A DNA stretch of 64,000 nucleotides, from positions 62,001 to 126,000 of the forward strand of contig NZ_CP078143.1 of NCBI RefSeq assembly GCF_019891395.1, given 5' to 3'. Shown here piece by piece: positions 63,696-64,000 of this stretch. This DNA comes from Nitratireductor kimnyeongensis. Lineage in GTDB: Bacteria > Pseudomonadota > Alphaproteobacteria > Rhizobiales > Rhizobiaceae. The notes under the pieces were generated by a model. That model was not told the origin of the DNA, ran no database searches, and saw only the letters and a program-made list of their open reading frames with translations. Each line of letters begins with the position of its first letter. Position 1 is the first letter of the stretch. A program made the translations under genes and the position numbers.

Positions 63696-64000
63696 TTAGT
63701 GCAGGCGCTTGGCGACCTCCGCGACGCCACCGGCAAGCGCGGCCGCTGACTTGACAAGCCCCGCCGCCACAGCACCTGCGCACCCCGCCTCCCCCGTAAA
63801 CTGCAGCTCGAGCACTGGTTGAAGCGCAAGCTCCTCAGCCACCCATGCTTCAAACGGGTCGTGGCAGTTTGCGAGAGCGCAATGAGAAATCGCGTGCGGC
63901 GCTAATTTGTGGAGTACTGCAGCCGCCGCCAGAGCCGGCAAACCGTCCAGAATGACAGGAATGTTCTGAGCACGGGATGCAAGGATGGCGCCCGTAAGCG
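63696..64000 (-). CDS. cobT: nicotinate-nucleotide--dimethylbenzimidazole phosphoribosyltransferase-like protein (partial)
   Basis: The minus-strand frame ending at 63696 runs off the right edge, so only about 101 C-terminal residues are seen. They read LTGAILASRAQNIPVILDGL, then a helical AAAAVLHKLAPHAISHC region and a tail, AVAAGLVKSAAALAGGVAEV. This is the arrangement of CobT, which activates the lower cobalamin ligand, although the conserved Glu-Gly segment near the C-terminus is not clearly kept (QFTGEAGCAGAVAAGL in place of MRLGEGTGAALA). The call is moderate because the active-site part is outside the window. Confidence 0.6.
   Translation of the reverse strand, partial: LTGAILASRAQNIPVILDGLPALAAAAVLHKLAPHAISHCALANCHDPFEAWVAEELALQPVLELQFTGEAGCAGAVAAGLVKSAAALAGGVAEVAKRLH

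Noticed and set aside
1..64000. CRISPR arrays, insertion sequences, prophage or integrative element ends
   Set aside because: No regularly spaced repeats, transposase or integrase frames, or flanking direct repeats were seen.

Overview
The window looks like a chromosomal segment of an alphaproteobacterium of the order Hyphomicrobiales (Rhizobiales). This is inferred from the gene set: a folK-folB-folP cluster, a giant apolipoprotein-like polar growth ring protein, DUF2865 and DUF2059 proteins, a MaeB malic enzyme with a phosphotransacetylase-like tail, a class II DAHP synthase, an N-acetylglutamate racemase-type enolase and a PleC/DivJ-like kinase. A Phyllobacteriaceae-type genome is plausible, but the species cannot be named from sequence alone. 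The DNA is GC-rich and densely coded. I see no insertion sequences, prophage, CRISPR array or rRNA. One tRNA (Val, anticodon CAC) is present.

Layout: 1-3362 folate genes (minus; folK cut by the left edge), a DUF922 protease-like protein, a [2Fe-2S] ferredoxin and a stand-alone Hpt protein. 3626-8434 a 1602-residue GPR/RgsE-like protein closed by a clear terminator. 8789-12897 an MCE/Mla-type lipid transport operon (minus). 13012-17475 DgcA-like racemase, a calcineurin-like phosphoesterase and MaeB. 17644-30674 housekeeping and stress genes: DUF2865 protein, gltX, MFS, ArsR plus SRPBCC pair, a ClpP paralogue, nadE, hemerythrin, GFA, DAHP synthase, gamma-glutamylcyclotransferase-like protein, glutathione reductase, DUF2059 and rpiA. 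30807-32675 gph-like phosphatase, tRNA-Val and two small unknown genes.

33159-42131 is the most unusual part. Two large proteins with no Sec signal and no RTX repeats lie directly upstream of a type I secretion ABC exporter and its HlyD-type adaptor, followed by an unknown protein and a TIGR04325-type methyltransferase. The first protein is Asn/Gln/His-rich and then Gly/Ala-rich. The second carries several copies of a motif close to ISQxNxxxDxD, and a related motif occurs in the first. The first gene has a strong inverted repeat that would hide its own start site in mRNA, and two hairpins separate the two substrate genes. I read this as a candidate non-RTX type I secretion system for surface or matrix proteins, with a TolC-like outer-membrane partner encoded elsewhere.

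42262-50763 holds TrkH, an L,D-transpeptidase, and a cluster of regulators with detoxification or efflux genes (alpha/beta hydrolase, MarR, AraC, Fsr-like MFS, VOC, FMN-binding oxidase-like protein, DUF971). 50911-55512 has three molybdenum-cofactor genes (moaA, mobA, mobB) interrupted by two exporters. 55654-59602 is a polar amino acid ABC transporter without its own ATPase, then a beta-hydroxyacid dehydrogenase and a DUF3299-like protein. 59608-64000 has an Lrp regulator, a uracil-DNA glycosylase-like protein, a GST, a thermonuclease-like protein, a membrane histidine kinase and the 3' end of a cobT-like gene cut by the right edge.
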